NCBI GenBank assembly: GCA_025642075.2
Contig: JAODUO010000585.1
Coordinates: 187,501-251,500, forward strand
Direction: 5' to 3'
DNA from: Ridgeia piscesae
Lineage: Eukaryota > Annelida > Polychaeta > Sabellida > Siboglinidae
Length of the DNA stretch: 64,000 bases
Under the pieces are notes generated by a model. The model was not told the origin of the DNA. It did not search any database and saw only the letters and a program-made list of their open reading frames with translations. A program made the translations under genes and the position numbers. Shown piece by piece: positions 39,151 to 52,590 of this stretch (positions are counted from its first letter, which is position 1; each line of letters begins with the position of its first letter).

Positions 39151-41396
39151 TCTTGCAAACAGGTTCTTCCGAATGGGCACCGCAACTGGAAACACTTTCG
39201 AAGAAAATAGAGGGTTGGCAAATATTTAATCATGGTATGCCATCGACTGAAGTTGGTTCGTGGCAAGAAACTATTGAAACATTGACGAGACGTGCGTTCT
39301 AATTGTGTCTTGGCTCCTCATGCGTTCAGAACCAGACTTAAGACAATTCGACAACGACTGCAAAACAGACGGAATCCCGAACATCAATCAAACCTACAGA
39401 CGGCCAGACACTAAGGAAATGAGCCACTCTGGACAGATGTGGAATGCGATGTCGACAGAATGAGTGCAAGTTTTAAGTCACGCAATCACAGGCATTCTGT
39501 ATGCTTTGATACTCACCCACAACTATGCTTCGTTGGGAACCCCTTGGCGAAACGCAAGCTGTGCCTAGCGATTGTTCTTACCAGCGATTATCGTTAATAA
39601 TTAGTTGACCTTTGACCTAGGCACGCCGCACACAAGTGGTCGCCTAAACCAAAGTGAGTCCCCGCCCGTTTGTCTATTTTTTCGCAGTCGTACAACCAAA
39701 TATGTTTTATTGGTGATAACTAACCCGTCGCAGGACACCTTTGGACAATATCTGAAAGCCAGTAACGTGAATTGAAACAGGTGAGATCACAAAGTTCATA
39801 TTTGATACTTTTCTTTGAATATTTACATGTTTTATGAACTGCTGCAAACTTGTTAATATACTGCGAAAATACAGAATAACATATGAAACTGTACTTGCCA
39901 CGCTAAACGCAAATGTAAATTAGGTGGCGCGCGTCGGTGAAATTTAAAATGGCAGTTTTGCTGACGCGGTGGTGCATGGACAAAGTGGCCCCCTCGGTGG
40001 CTCACATTGTTGTCTACGGGGTCCAATTTGCCCTCATCATTCATATTTAGAAATATGATGATAGCATCGTGAGCATAGTTATAAGTTGAATATGTATTAT
40101 AACTGAGTGAAATAAATTACACATTTAATAGTGCTACCAGATTAATACAAACCATGAATGGTAGACAACTCGACATGGATAATTATATACAGCACATATA
40201 ATTACCTCACCCATTAAGACCATACAAACATACAGTTACCAAGCAAAGGCTTGGACATGGACTTGGCAACAAATGTAGATAAAACCGGTAAGGAATATTC
40301 ACAAAGAAGCCAGAGGACCACACCTGTCCCCGTCACGACCGTGTCGCCTATTCCCAAAACGTGCGACCAAACACACAGAAAAAGCCACCGACGTATTAAA
40401 ACCTGCTTCGTCACATTCAGCCGATACAAACGAGAATTGGCGCTGAAGAAAAAAACGAGCAACATTCGCCCGATGACGAGCCACAGCCCAGCACAAGTGG
40501 AATAGCTGGTTGAACCAAGCTGACGTCTCCGCAACCACTGCGACACTTCGCGAGCAGCAAATTGACTTCTGAAGTAAATATGACGTCATGCTTGTATTGC
40601 TGGTTCTGCGGTCAGCAAACGTCGGGAGAAATGGATAAATTATGGGGAATGCCAAGCGTGGGCACACGAGGGTTGTCCCTGATAAATGTGTGCTGATAAG
40701 TGACTTGCGTCAATGTTTCAAAAGGGGACCCACTTTGTTTGCCCGTTGTTTTAAAGACCCGTTTCTGGGTGAATCTTTCAAACGCCTATCGCGAACATAA
40801 AACAAATTCGTATTGCATTACAACTTTACATGTTGTTAGATAAAGGTTGTGGAGTATAATGTTTCTGAAAACAGAATGTTCATTTATTAATATTTGGGAA
40901 ATGTGTGCTGTTTCTAGCAAAAGGGGCCACTCTGTGCAGCTTTCCCCTACTTCTAAAACATACGTACGAAAGCATGTGTTTATCTTTAGACGTTGGTGCT
41001 TAGAAAGAAAACATTCACATGTATACTTTCGTACTCGAAACACAACATCCCCCTTATGCACTGGTACTTGGAAATAGTACTTCCACTTAGACAAAGCTGT
41101 TGGTAAAATTTTAATGCAACTCTATTGGCGGTTTCTTCGGGATGAATTTAGATGATACGGCTCGAAAATAAAACGGTTAACTTGTCACGCTGCAGTTTGG
41201 CATTCATACCTTATTACTTACTACACGGAAGAGGCATTTTCGCTTTTCGATGTTGCGAATTGGAAACAACCATTTCATGTTTAGGTAAAGCTATTAGAGA
41301 TACAACGACGCCGTATTACGTCTTAAACAATGCTCAGGATACTACATTTGTTTTCATTACAAGCACGCAGGCACACACGCACGCACACAGACCCTC
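39151..41396. other. No gene recognised
   Basis: 2.2 kb of unique sequence. Opposite-strand frames at 40214-40667 and 40786-41094 show no domain. Confidence 0.45.
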
Positions 41397-41416
41397 ATTT
41401 TTCACACACACACACA

Positions 41417-41509
<93 letters not shown>

Positions 41510-41528
41510 ACCACACACACACACACAG

Positions 41529-41610
<82 letters not shown>
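41397..41610. repeat. (CA)n microsatellite
   Basis: About 210 bp of CA dinucleotides with small interruptions near 41422, 41508, 41528 and 41566. Confidence 0.97.
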
Positions 41611-42012
41611 ACGCACGCCCGTCGAACGTCATTGTTAATACAGTTTAACAGCTAGTTCTCATTTAGTCAATATTCCAATAATTTAGACAACATAAATACT
41701 AATGAATTTAACTGATAATTAGAATATTTATATACTTCACCTGATCATGTCGAGCGTGGTGTGTGGTTGTCAAATGAAGTTTAGGCTCCGGTATGTGGCG
41801 CCACTGTTTGTGAACACCGACCGTGACAGAGGGCGCCAGCATACAAGTCGCCATCAGAATGATAGAAAGTTTCATGCTTTGTAGTAGCTTTGTAGTTTCC
41901 TGCGCCCAGGGCGCTCCACCAAAGTCAAGGTTATATTCCCCTAGGAAAACTACAGAGAAAAACAACAGGCTGCGTCGAAAAAAAACTTGTTTCTGTATTG
42001 GCACTGGGTAGC
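41611..42012. other. No gene recognised
   Basis: Unique sequence with opposite-strand small frames (41708-42011), no domain. Confidence 0.4.
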
Positions 42013-42780
42013 CTGTCTTGTCTGTATTGATACCGCAGTGTCTATATGAGCGTTGTCTGGTTTGTGTTGGTACTACCTTGTCTGTATCAGCACTGTCGTG
42101 TTTGTATTGGCACTGTCTTGTCTGTATTGATACTGCAGTGTCTATATGAGCATTGTCTAGTTTGTGTTGGTACTACCTTGTCTGTATCAGCACTGTCGTG
42201 TTTGTATTGGCACTGTCTTGTCTGTATTGATACTGCAGTGTCTATATGAGCATTGTCTAGTTTGTGATGGTACTACCTTGTCTGTATCAGCACTGTCGTG
42301 TTTGTATTGGCACTGTCTTGTCTGTATTGATACTGCAGTGTCTATATGAGCATTGTCTAGTTTGTGTTGGCACTACCTTGTCTGTATCAGCACTGTCCTG
42401 TTTGTATTGACACTGCCTTTTCTGTATTGGCACTGTCCTGTTTGTATTGGCACGACATTGCCTGTATCAGCACTGTCTTGTTTGTATTGGCACTGGCAGT
42501 ATCTGCACTGCCTTGTTTGCGTTGGCACGATCTTGTCTGTATTAGCACTGTCCTGTTTGTATTGGCACTGCCTTGCCTGTATCAACAGTGCCTTGTTTGT
42601 ATTTACACAGTTGACTTCTCTACAATAGCACTGCCTTGTCTAATTTGATAGCTTTATCTCTGCTGGTACTGTCATATCTGTATCAGCAGCCTTGCTAGAA
42701 TTTGCTCTACCTTGTCTGTATTAGATCTGCATTTTTGCATTGCCACAGCCTTGTCTGTGTCGACACCATCTTGTTTGTGT
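42013..42780. repeat. 20-bp repeat with 100-bp higher-order period
   Basis: Related 20-bp monomers (for example TGTTTGTATTGGCACTGTCT) are tandemly arranged. From about 42013 to 42380 five distinct monomers form a 100-bp unit repeated 3.6 times: the GATACTGCAG monomer recurs at 42121, 42221 and 42321, each exactly 100 bp apart. Beyond 42380 the monomers become irregular and fade out by about 42780. Confidence 0.95.
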
Positions 42781-44325
42781 GTAGATGAACAAACAGCCGC
42801 AGCAGCTGAATAACAAGATCATTGTGTGCAGTTGGGACCCAGAAATAAATGGATGACGTTCATGCGGGCACAAGTCCTTCCCTACTGCATATACATATGT
42901 GTGTTCGGGAGGTACGTGGATATAAAAAGGAATTTGCAATGATTTATTTTATTATAGTTTACGATTTATCCAAATTCCCTGATTTGTTCTGCCTCAACGT
43001 ACTTGTAAATCAGTAATGATATTGGTACGCTGAATATTTTAATATGTATCTTTGTGTATTTTCAAACAAATTATAGAACTAACATAGTGAGAGATCAAAC
43101 AATTATGCAGTGGTGAATGTTGAAATATATTTATATATCAATTAACTAGATTTATGATTGACCAATTCATCTGAGTAATTTTTTTAATTCCAAGGTGTGA
43201 TATTAAGATGATCATTGATTGATTGTCTTTTCCAATAGCCGTATGCAACAGCATCAAGCCTATCACAAACGAGATGCTCTTTGACGGCTTCGAGAAGTAC
43301 CGCTGGAGGCCCGGTCAACTAAAGCGGTCATCACAGAGACTGACCAGGACCGACAATTGATGCCACCAGTTCTTAAACTGCCCCGTCGATGAGGGTGACT
43401 GCAAACTGGAAGACGCCCCAGCCTGTTGAAATCAACAGCTACTTTTAAATGCTTATGGCCATGGAGCTGAAGGAGAGAGAAATAGGGACTGGATTATTGC
43501 TGCCAGATCCGACAAGCTTACTAAAATGGCTGCTACAAATACGAAGCTGTCAGACGGACATTCCAGTATGACGTTAGTCAACGTCCTGGCTCCAAAATTG
43601 TTGTTTGCCACCAAAACAGACCACTGTCACCGGGACACCCGATACATTATGGGGCATCGGTGCAACAAACGACTCCTGTGATATGCTCAACTCAGCTTCA
43701 TTGATTAATCCCGAGGAATTCTCTACTGGGCTGACATAAGTCTGATTATTTTTCAGATTAACAAAACCTTTTTAGTTACCTAGTTTCATACACCCACTAT
43801 GATTAGGAACAGGACGGGCCAGATTAAATCAACTTTGTATTAAGAGCATTTAGCAGACATGGGCCGAATTCACCATGCCATTACACCATTATAAAATGGG
43901 CTGAATTCACCAGAATGTTGGACCGACTTCACCGTCTTAACACCCGCACCCGCCCCCGTGCCAAAAGCCTTGTGATGAACTTCCGATGAACAGTACAGTT
44001 GATTCAGTCCATTCCCATACATTGGTAGAATGTATATATTTAGTGTATTATTAACTACACGCTGGATTGCGAAGATGACATGTGCCATGTGGCGACCACC
44101 ACTAGATGATCTAACCAACCTTTCTTGCGAACGCATTGCAAAAGATCCAACAGTTTTTCTGACGTTCCTTCACGCTCGATGTTGTTATTTTTGTTGCAAA
44201 CCGCTTTAGCACGTCAGAAACCTGCAAATAATCAAAATAAATATCCATTTATGATGTCCTATTGCTGTCTAACAATTAATAAAATCATAAATACGTCACC
44301 CACATCACTCAAAACATACATTACT
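42781..44325. other. Spacer upstream of RAD51D-like gene; degenerate coding-like segment inside
   Basis: Mostly AT-rich and empty. About 43240-43720 has a more balanced base composition and reads, with several stops, NEMLFDGFEKYRWRPGQLKR and later MAATNTKLSDGHSSMTLVNV. This suggests an old pseudogene or element of unknown family. Confidence 0.3.
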
Positions 44326-44561
44326 GCAGTCCGCCATATTGGTTGTGCAATGCACCGGCGACCAACTTGCCGAATACTTTCTTTTACTGATAAAATACAG
44401 TCATACGCTATTATTTGGAGTTTATGGGTCAACAATTTTAATTTACACATCTGGCAGCATGTCATTATACATTTGAGAAGCAAAATTTAAAACACTGTAT
44501 TATTTTGGGTCAAAGGTTACAGAACATGTGGTGCAGGCTGTTATTAGCCTACCACTGTAAA
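44326..44561 (+). promoter_or_regulatory. Possible TATA-less promoter / 5' leader of the RAD51D-like gene
   Basis: Upstream of the start codon lies CCGCCATATTGG (about 44333-44344), which combines a YY1-like CCGCCAT core with an inverted CCAAT box (ATTGG). No TATA box was found at a suitable place. Inference from motifs only. Confidence 0.25.
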
Positions 44562-44705
44562 ATGCCGCGGTTACAGATAGATTTATGTCCTACATTGACG
44601 CAAATCGTTTTAGAAAAGTTGTCGAAAATAGGGGTGCACGATGTTGTGGATATTTTAACAACGGACGCAATCGAAGTATCCCAGAAAGCGAAAGTGTCTT
44701 ATAAA
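44562..44705 (+). CDS. RAD51D: RAD51D-like recombination protein, exon 1 (N-terminal domain)
   Basis: RAD51D is a RecA-family ATPase paralogue of the BCDX2 complex that supports RAD51 loading in nuclear homologous recombination. This exon gives 48 codons: MPRLQIDLCPTLTQ, a middle with KIGVHDVVDILTTDAIEV, and AKVSYK, then gtactt (phase 0). It lines up without gaps with residues 1-48 of vertebrate RAD51D as I remember it (LCPGLT, VVDLVSADLEEVAQK, GLSYK), which fixes ATG 44562 (A at -3) as the start. An in-frame ATG at 44526 would add 12 residues with no counterpart. The donor gtactt is weak but its position matches a human exon junction. The exon is AT-rich and CpG-poor, unlike the receptor exons. 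Confidence 0.85.
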
Positions 44706-46533
44706 GTACTTAATTATCGCCCACTCTTGATCCCGAATCTGTATTATCCTCCGTTACCCAGGCTCCGTGAGGTGGCAGCACTTTTAAGCCCCTCAACTCT
44801 GCCTGGGGAATGAATGGGCTGCAGTTGTAACCGCCAGGGCGGCCTTACCCCAGATTAGGGTATAGACGCGATTGACTCTTAGGCCAACTATGAAATAAAA
44901 ATAACGATATACTTTTAAAAGATAATGATATCCTATGAAAAGTATTCAACATTGAACTTATATATTAATACAAAACTAAAACAAAAATGTGCAGTTGTTT
45001 ATAAAATAGGAATTACGGCAGGATTAACCAGTATCCGTGAGGTGGCAGCATTGTTTAGTCCCACACGGATAATATTCAAAGTCACCAGACTGTCCACTCG
45101 GCGTAGTTCAGCAGCCAACCAACAATCGATTAAGCGAGGCTAAATCTGGATTAGCTTCGATTACCCATGACCAGCCCCCCTCACAATGGTCTCAGGAAAA
45201 CCTGCTCTGGATTTGTGACTGCCAGGGTGGCTTAGCCTAAAGTAGGGTAGCGACGATGATTGGATTTCGGGCCTAATTTGGACAAATTAAGGATACCCTT
45301 TTTATCAGATAATACTATATAAAATACTGAAATAAAATCACACACAAAATAAAAAAATAAAACATATTGTAATTTTTTCATCAAATTGTTTACTTTTTGT
45401 GTATATGCATTTTAAAACTTTGTTTCGTTATCAAAAGCATATACATACTATATTATATAAACATTATTGTAATACATATAAAATTGTGAAATAATCCAAA
45501 ATGGTGATGCTGTCTGACAGCTTTGAACAGTGACACTAGGAAATAGTTACACAAGCAAAGCATTAAGTTTCACCACACTCACCACACTATCTTCTTGGCC
45601 AAGCTATGCAGCCAAATGTGTCTGGCTAGCCTGCCAATTGAACACATGAATCAAAATAAGCCTTTTCTGTTTTACAAATATCTGAAGAAACATGTGCTTA
45701 GTGAAAACCTAGCTGCCATTGTATGAGAAGCAGCATGGAATAGCTACACCATTTCATATAAATACATCTGACCATAGTAGCAAATCTTAATTAAACTATA
45801 AACCACGAGGTTCCAATTGATCGACCCAAAAATAGTCAGATCTTGCTATTTTAGGGTCTGAAGATAGTGGAATGTATTATAATTGCATATTTATCATAAT
45901 CATAAATTTGTTAATAATATATTAAATTACAAGTAGGCCTAAGTATTCATTACCTCTAGAGCGCGTACATAGTAGGCATTTTTAAACATTAAACTGTTTC
46001 ATCACATGAAATAGTAATGTTACTAATGTACTCCATGGTTTATGTTGACATTCCAAATGACATCACTGGCATCAGTACAAAATTAATATTAGGGGAGGAC
46101 TGAGCCAGAGCTTCAACTCCACTCCGAAAACAGAGGAGCATCGTTGAAGAGTCATAACTGATGCTCCAAGTTATTTTCAAAACTTCACATGCAGTCCCCA
46201 AACAAAACATGCTCCCCTTCCCTAATATATTGCTAAATATTGCCACACCACCTCTAAACATTGGGGGCTAAGTCAACTTCTACTACGATAGGGGCCTTTT
46301 AGGGGGCTCAGCACCAAGGCCCCCAAACTTCAACACCTGTGATCATTATATTCATGAGATGTGTTGCAAGCAGTTGTGTATACACTGTAGTGCCATTCTC
46401 AATTGAGAAACTAATTGAAATATTTTCTGTTTATTAAACAGATTCTGTATAATCTCTATACACTGTACAAATGCATTACAGCCCACTAAAACAAATAAAC
46501 AATGGTAGTTTTCCTGTACTTGTCTGTTTACAG
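44706..46533 (+). other. RAD51D-like intron 1 with a diverged direct repeat
   Basis: 1.8 kb. It contains two related segments (44755-44892 and 45030-45276), listed separately. The 46040-46330 part has repeat-like composition but was not identified. No Walker A coding sequence was found on either strand. Confidence 0.6.
44755..45276. repeat. Two diverged copies of an interspersed repeat
   Basis: TCCGTGAGGTGGCAGCA occurs at 44764 and again at 45034. The copies also share a later GCCAGGGYGGC block and a TAGGGTA block followed by GGCC. The second copy carries about 120 bp more in the middle. Probably two insertions or a tandem duplication of an unidentified SINE-like element. Confidence 0.7.
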
Positions 46534-46650
46534 GATGTACTGTCAAATCAACGTGTTCTTCTGTCCCTGTACTCAGCATTCCCCACGAATGCTGCTGACT
46601 TCTATGTTGATGTCATGTCATCAGTTGCAATTATGATTACGATAATATAA
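46534..46650 (+). CDS. RAD51D: RAD51D-like, exon 2 (linker), 3' end uncertain
   Basis: After an excellent acceptor (TTGTCTGTTTACAG) the frame reads DVLSNQRVLLSLYSAFPTNA, then ADFYVDVMSS. It aligns with vertebrate RAD51D residues from 49 on ([22 protein letters not shown]). A faint match (VAIMIT against TAILST) continues, but TAA at 46648 ends the frame and no good GT donor exists before it. The possible donors (gttgat, gtcatg, gttgca) are all poor. The natural exon should run on into the Walker A region, so this exon appears cut short, by deletion, assembly error or decay. Confidence 0.75.
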   Translation, partial: DVLSNQRVLLSLYSAFPTNAADFYVDVMSSVAIMITII

Positions 46651-46748
46651 AAAAATTGTATGCTATCCTTCTAGAATTGCAGTTCACATTTAATTGTAAT
46701 AAAAAAATCAATATTAGACAATAATAATATTGATTATTAACAATGTTG

Positions 46749-46749
<1 letters not shown>

Positions 46750-46802
<53 letters not shown>
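46750..46802. repeat. (TA)n in the RAD51D-like gene
   Basis: About 26 TA dinucleotides. It lies exactly in the interval where the Walker A exons are expected but absent. Confidence 0.95.
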
Positions 46803-46805
<3 letters not shown>

Positions 46806-46945
46806 CGTGTTACATAAAAGCACACGATTCAAAATGCAATGTGTGTCATAGTGATATTTTAATAAAATAGAACTATGATTTCTTACATCAAAACTTATAG
46901 ATACACAGTAGTGTTAATGCATCTTTATGAATCTATATTTTGCAG

Positions 46946-47047
46946 ACTGTTGAGATGATTGGATCTCTTATTCGCTGCTGTAAAGTCTACAGTGTATTTG
47001 AACTTCTGTCAGGGTTGGAGACACTCAAGGCCAGCCTTGATGACCAG
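46946..47047 (+). CDS. RAD51D: RAD51D-like, exon 3 (before Walker B)
   Basis: A 102-bp exon with consensus ends (ATTTTGCAG before, CAG then gtaaca after), phase 0 at both ends. It encodes TVEMIGSLIRCCKVYSVFEL and LSGLETLKASLDDQ, equivalent to the [20 protein letters not shown] part of vertebrate RAD51D. The corresponding human exon is about 96 bp and also phase 0 as I recall. Confidence 0.8.
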
Positions 47048-47912
<865 letters not shown>

Positions 47913-48006
47913 ACTGACAAACTGTGTTCAACATCACTGAAGTTGGTTATTGTGGACTGTGTGGCTGCCGTCATTTCGCCAGTTCTAGGAGGTTTTCAAA
48001 CAGATG
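47913..48006 (+). CDS. RAD51D: RAD51D-like, exon 4 (Walker B)
   Basis: A 94-bp exon (acceptor TATACGAATTCAG, donor gtatgc, phase 1 at its end). It encodes TDKLCSTSLKLVIVDCVAAV then ISPVLGGFQTD. LVIVD is the Walker B strand with its Asp, and the AVISPVLGG block is diagnostic of RAD51D (AVVSPLLGG in vertebrates) rather than RAD51, XRCC2 or XRCC3. The phase-1 end agrees with the vertebrate gene. Confidence 0.9.
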
Positions 48007-48532
48007 GTATGCACATTATTCAAAGTACAGGTGTAGTACAGTTGTAATGAGTTTTGTCTAAATACGTATCTGTCCTCACCACAGACAACACATGTAATTA
48101 TTAGACTGTAAATATTTATACTATAAATATTTGTTTTCATTTATTTAAATGTGTTGTTGTCATTTTATCAAGAGGACATTCACAGGCACTAGTCTGTAAG
48201 ATCAACTGCAAAACTCAAATAATTTACCTGATAGATTTTTATTAATTCGAGTTTTACTTTACTTGTTTTAGCATAAAATGCACATGTGATTTAAATAAAT
48301 TATGGTTCTAATGAACATTGAAAACAGACAGGAAAAGGTAAACAAATATGTCAAAATAATATATTAACATAAGGTTTTAATATATATATAATACTGTTAT
48401 GAGGTAAGCAGTTTGGTTGGCCTGTGGTGACTTGCAATGTTTTCTGATATTCTCAACAGTGATTTTTGTCCCAGTTCCATGATGAGCATGTTTATAAGTT
48501 GGTTTGGTGTATGAAGTTTAGTTTGCTTGCAG
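48007..48532 (+). other. RAD51D-like intron 4
   Basis: 526 bp of AT-rich sequence; nothing else recognised. Confidence 0.7.
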
Positions 48533-48603
48533 GGCATGCATATATGATACACATTTCAAGAGTTCTTAAGACATTAGCTGCGGAATACTCTGTGCCTGTA
48601 TTG
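48533..48603 (+). CDS. RAD51D: RAD51D-like, exon 5
   Basis: A 71-bp exon between GTTTGCTTGCAG and gtaagg. Joined to the G left by exon 4, it reads GHAYMIHISRVLKTLAAEYS then VPVL, matching vertebrate [23 protein letters not shown]. The length of 71 bp and the 1-to-0 phase pattern equal those I recall for the human exon. Confidence 0.88.
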
Positions 48604-49380
48604 GTAAGGCCAGACATTTTATATTTCATGCTTTACTGACATATTGTTCCCAAAACAGTGTTGGGAATGCCAATACAATTTAAATGTCTTGTCTTGAGAC
48701 CATACTGAATGAAAATATAAAGACATTTTATTTAGCACATGAAATTGATATTCATGTTGCGCTATGATATTATCTAATTTATGTAAGACAATTTTATAAA
48801 TCCCTGTTAGACGACATATACAGAAGCACATTTGTTTTCAGAAAGCGATAAGCTCCATCCACCTTTTTTATTATCACAACGCGATTTATCAGTATTCCGC
48901 CAATGAATGCCACCTTGCCACACATGCAGCTATGGGGAGCAATGGAGCACATTTTATTTTATAACAAATAATTGAATGATACATTTTTTATAACAAATCT
49001 TTAAAAAAATATTTCAAAGTCTGATTTTGAATTAATAGTATAAACCAATTTCATTTTCATGGTTTTGTTTAAACTTTGAGGTTGAAGCACAAGTGACTTT
49101 TACTCAGAACGAAGAAATGGACATATTAAATTTTGCCCTGAATCCTTTGCAATGTTCTTCTTCACATATGGTGGTGCTAATTAGATATACATATGTAAGG
49201 GATCGTGATGTTGAACACTAAACTCAACACACTGACGATGTTAGAATTTTTTTTTTGGGTATAATTGACACCTAGTGGCTCTCCTTCATGACAATGCCGG
49301 CACAATTAAGTGACAGCTCGCTGTCCGCGCCCGCTGTCCATCTGCATGGCTCGGCCGCAGGCCGGCTTTATAAAGTCTGG
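48604..49380 (+). other. RAD51D-like intron 5, unique part
   Basis: AT-rich; nothing recognised before the 30-bp array. Confidence 0.6.
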
Positions 49381-52369
49381 CCCGACAGATATTGCACTAC
49401 TACCACATAGCCCGACAGACGACGCACTACTCCCACATGGCCCGACAGATATTGCACTACTCCCACATGGCCCGACAGATGACGCACTACTCCCACATGG
49501 CCCGACAGATGACGCACTACTCCCATGGCCCGACAGATGATGCGCTATTCCCACATGGCCCGACAGATGACACGCTACTCCCACATGGCCCGACAGATGA
49601 CGCACTACTCCCACATGGCCCGACAGATGACGCACTACTCCCACATGGCCCGACAGATGACGCGCTACTCCCACATGGCCCGCAGATGGCCTACTCCCAC
49701 ATGGCCCGACAGATGCCGCACTACTCCCACATGGCCCGACAGATGACGCACTACTCCCACATGGCCCGACAGATGACACTCTACTCTCACATGGCCCGAC
49801 AAATGACACTCTACTCCCACATGGCACGACAAATGATGCGCTATTCCCACATGGCCCGACAGATGACGCACTATTCCCACATGGCCCGACAGATGACACT
49901 CTACTCCCACATGGCCCGACAGATGACACTCTACTCCCACATGGCCCGACAGATGACACTCTACTACCACATGGCCCGACAGATGACACTCTACTCCCAC
50001 ATGGCCCGACAGATGACACTCTACTACCACATGGCCCGACAGATGACACTCTACTCCCACATGGCCCGACAGATGACACTCTACTACCACATGGCCCGAC
50101 AGATGACACTCTACTACCACATGGCCTGGCAGATGACGCGCTACTCTCTCATGGCCCGACAGATGATGCGCTATTCACACATGGCCCGACAGATGATGCG
50201 CTATTCCCACATGGCCCGACAGATGACACTCTACTCCCACATGGCCCGACAGATGACGCGCTACCCCCACATAGCCCGACAGATGACGCGCTACTCCCAC
50301 ATGGCCCGACAGATGACACTCTACTCCCACATGGCCCGACAGATGACGCGCTACCCCCAATAGCCCGACAGATGACACTCTACTCCCACATGGCCCGACA
50401 GATGACACTCTACCCCCACATAGCCCGACAGATGACGCGCTACTCCCACATGGCACGACAGATGATGCGCTACTCTCACATGGCCCGACAGATGACACGC
50501 TACTCTCACATGGCCCGACAGATGACACGCTACTCCCACATGGCCCGACAGATGACATTACTCCCACATGGCACGACAGATGATGCGCTATTCCCACATG
50601 GCACGACAGATGACACGCTACTCTCACATGGCCCGACAGATGACACGCTACTCTCACATGGCCCGACAGCGGACGCACTACTCCCACATGGCACGACAGA
50701 TGATGCGCTATTCCCACATGGCCCGACAGATGACATTACTCCCACATGGCCCGACAGATGACATTACTCCCACATGGCACGACAGATGACATTACTCCCA
50801 CATGGCACGACAGATGATGCGCTATTCCCACATGGCCCGACAGATGACATTACTCCCACATGGCACGACAGATGATGCGCTATTCCCACATGGCCCGACA
50901 GATGACACTCTACTCCCACATGGCCCGACAGATGACACGCTACTCTCACATGGCCCGACAGATGACACTCTACTCCCACATGGCCCGACAGATGATGCGC
51001 TATTCCCACATGGCCCGACAGATGACACTCTACTCCCACATGGCACGACAGATGATGCGCTATTCCCACATGGCCCGACAGATGACACGCTACTCTCACA
51101 TGGCCCGACAGATGACACTCTACTCCCACATGGCCCGACAGATGATGAGCTATTCCCACATGGCCCGACAGATGACACTCTACTCCCACATGGCACGACA
51201 GATGATGCGCTATTCCCACATGGCACGACAGATGACACTCTACTCCCACATGGCCCGACAGATGACATGCTACTCCCACATGGCCCGACAGATGACATGC
51301 TACTCCCACATGGCCCGACAGATGACGCACTACTCCCACATGGCCCGACAGATGACATGCTACTCCCACATGGCCCAACAAAAGACGCCTACTCCCATGG
51401 CCCACAGTGACCCTACTCCCACATGGCCCGCAGATGACGCCTCTCCCACATGGCCCGACAGATGACGCACTACTCCCACATGGCCCGACAGATGACATGC
51501 TACTCCCACATGGCCCGACAGATAACGCTACTCCCACATGGCCCGACAGATGACATGCTACTCCCACATGGCCCGACAGATGACGCACTACTCCCACATG
51601 GCCCGACAGATGACGCACTACTCCCACATGGCCCGACAGATGACGCACTACTCCCACATGGCCCGACAGATGACGCTACTCCCACATGGCCCGACAGATG
51701 ACGCACTACTCCCACATGGCACGACAGATGACGCACTACTCCCACATGGCCCGACAGATGACGCACTACTCCCACATGGGCCCGACAGATGACGCCTCCC
51801 CCCTGGCCCGACAGATGACCCTACTCCCACAGGGCCCGACAGATGATGCACTACTCCCACATGGCCCGACAAAAGACGCACTACCCCCACATGGCCCGAC
51901 AGATGACGCGCTACTCCCACTGGCCCACAGTGACCACTACCCCCAAATGGCCCGACAGATGACGCACTACTCCCACATGGCCCGACAGATGACGCGCTAC
52001 TCCCACATGGCCCGACAGATGACGCGCTACTCCCACATGGCCCGACAGATGACGCACTACTCCCACATGGCCCGACAGATGACGCACTACTCCCACATGG
52101 CCCGACAGATGACGCACTACTCCCACATGGCCCGACAGAAGACGCACTACTCCCACATGGCCCGACAGAAGACGCACTACTCCCACATGGCCCGACAGAT
52201 GACATGCTACTCCCACATGGCCCGACAGATGACGCACTACTCCCACATGGCGTGACAGATGACGCGCTACTCACACATGGCCCGACATATGACACGCTAC
52301 TCCCACATGGCCCGACAGATGACGCGCTACTCCAACATGGCCCAACAAATGACGCGCTATGCCCACATC
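49381..52369. repeat. 30-bp minisatellite array, about 3 kb, inside RAD51D-like intron 5
   Basis: About 100 copies of a 30-bp unit (CCCGACAGATGACGCACTAC then TCCCACATGG). Variants cluster regionally: GACACTCT (49770-50110), GATGCGCT and 27-bp units (50560-51070), GACATGCT (51240-51370), GACGCACT (51560-52190). A 60-bp dimer phase (CTACTACCAC alternating with CTACTCCCAC) occurs at about 49950-50110. Because 30 is a codon multiple, long decapeptide-repeat frames exist on both strands; they lack starts in context, have no homologues I recognise, and lie inside a spliced intron. Confidence 0.97.
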
Positions 52370-52590
52370 CTCAGAGCTTCCCTACCAGGAATGCTACAGT
52401 AAACACAATGCAATAACGGGCGCTCTAGCCCTTTCGGCGCCTGTACCACTGTACCACTAGATTATAATGCTACACCTTTACCACAATTCTACACCTTTAC
52501 ACATGTAGTAGAAATTCCTTTCCTTTCTAGTTTGAAAAAAGTTAATGTAACATGTCGCTGTATGTTTCTTTACACTGTTTACTGTTGCAG

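Noticed and set aside
49306..52416. Decapeptide-repeat ORFs on both strands (up to 323 codons)
   Set aside because: They arise from the 30-bp array inside a RAD51D-like intron, on both strands and in several frames.
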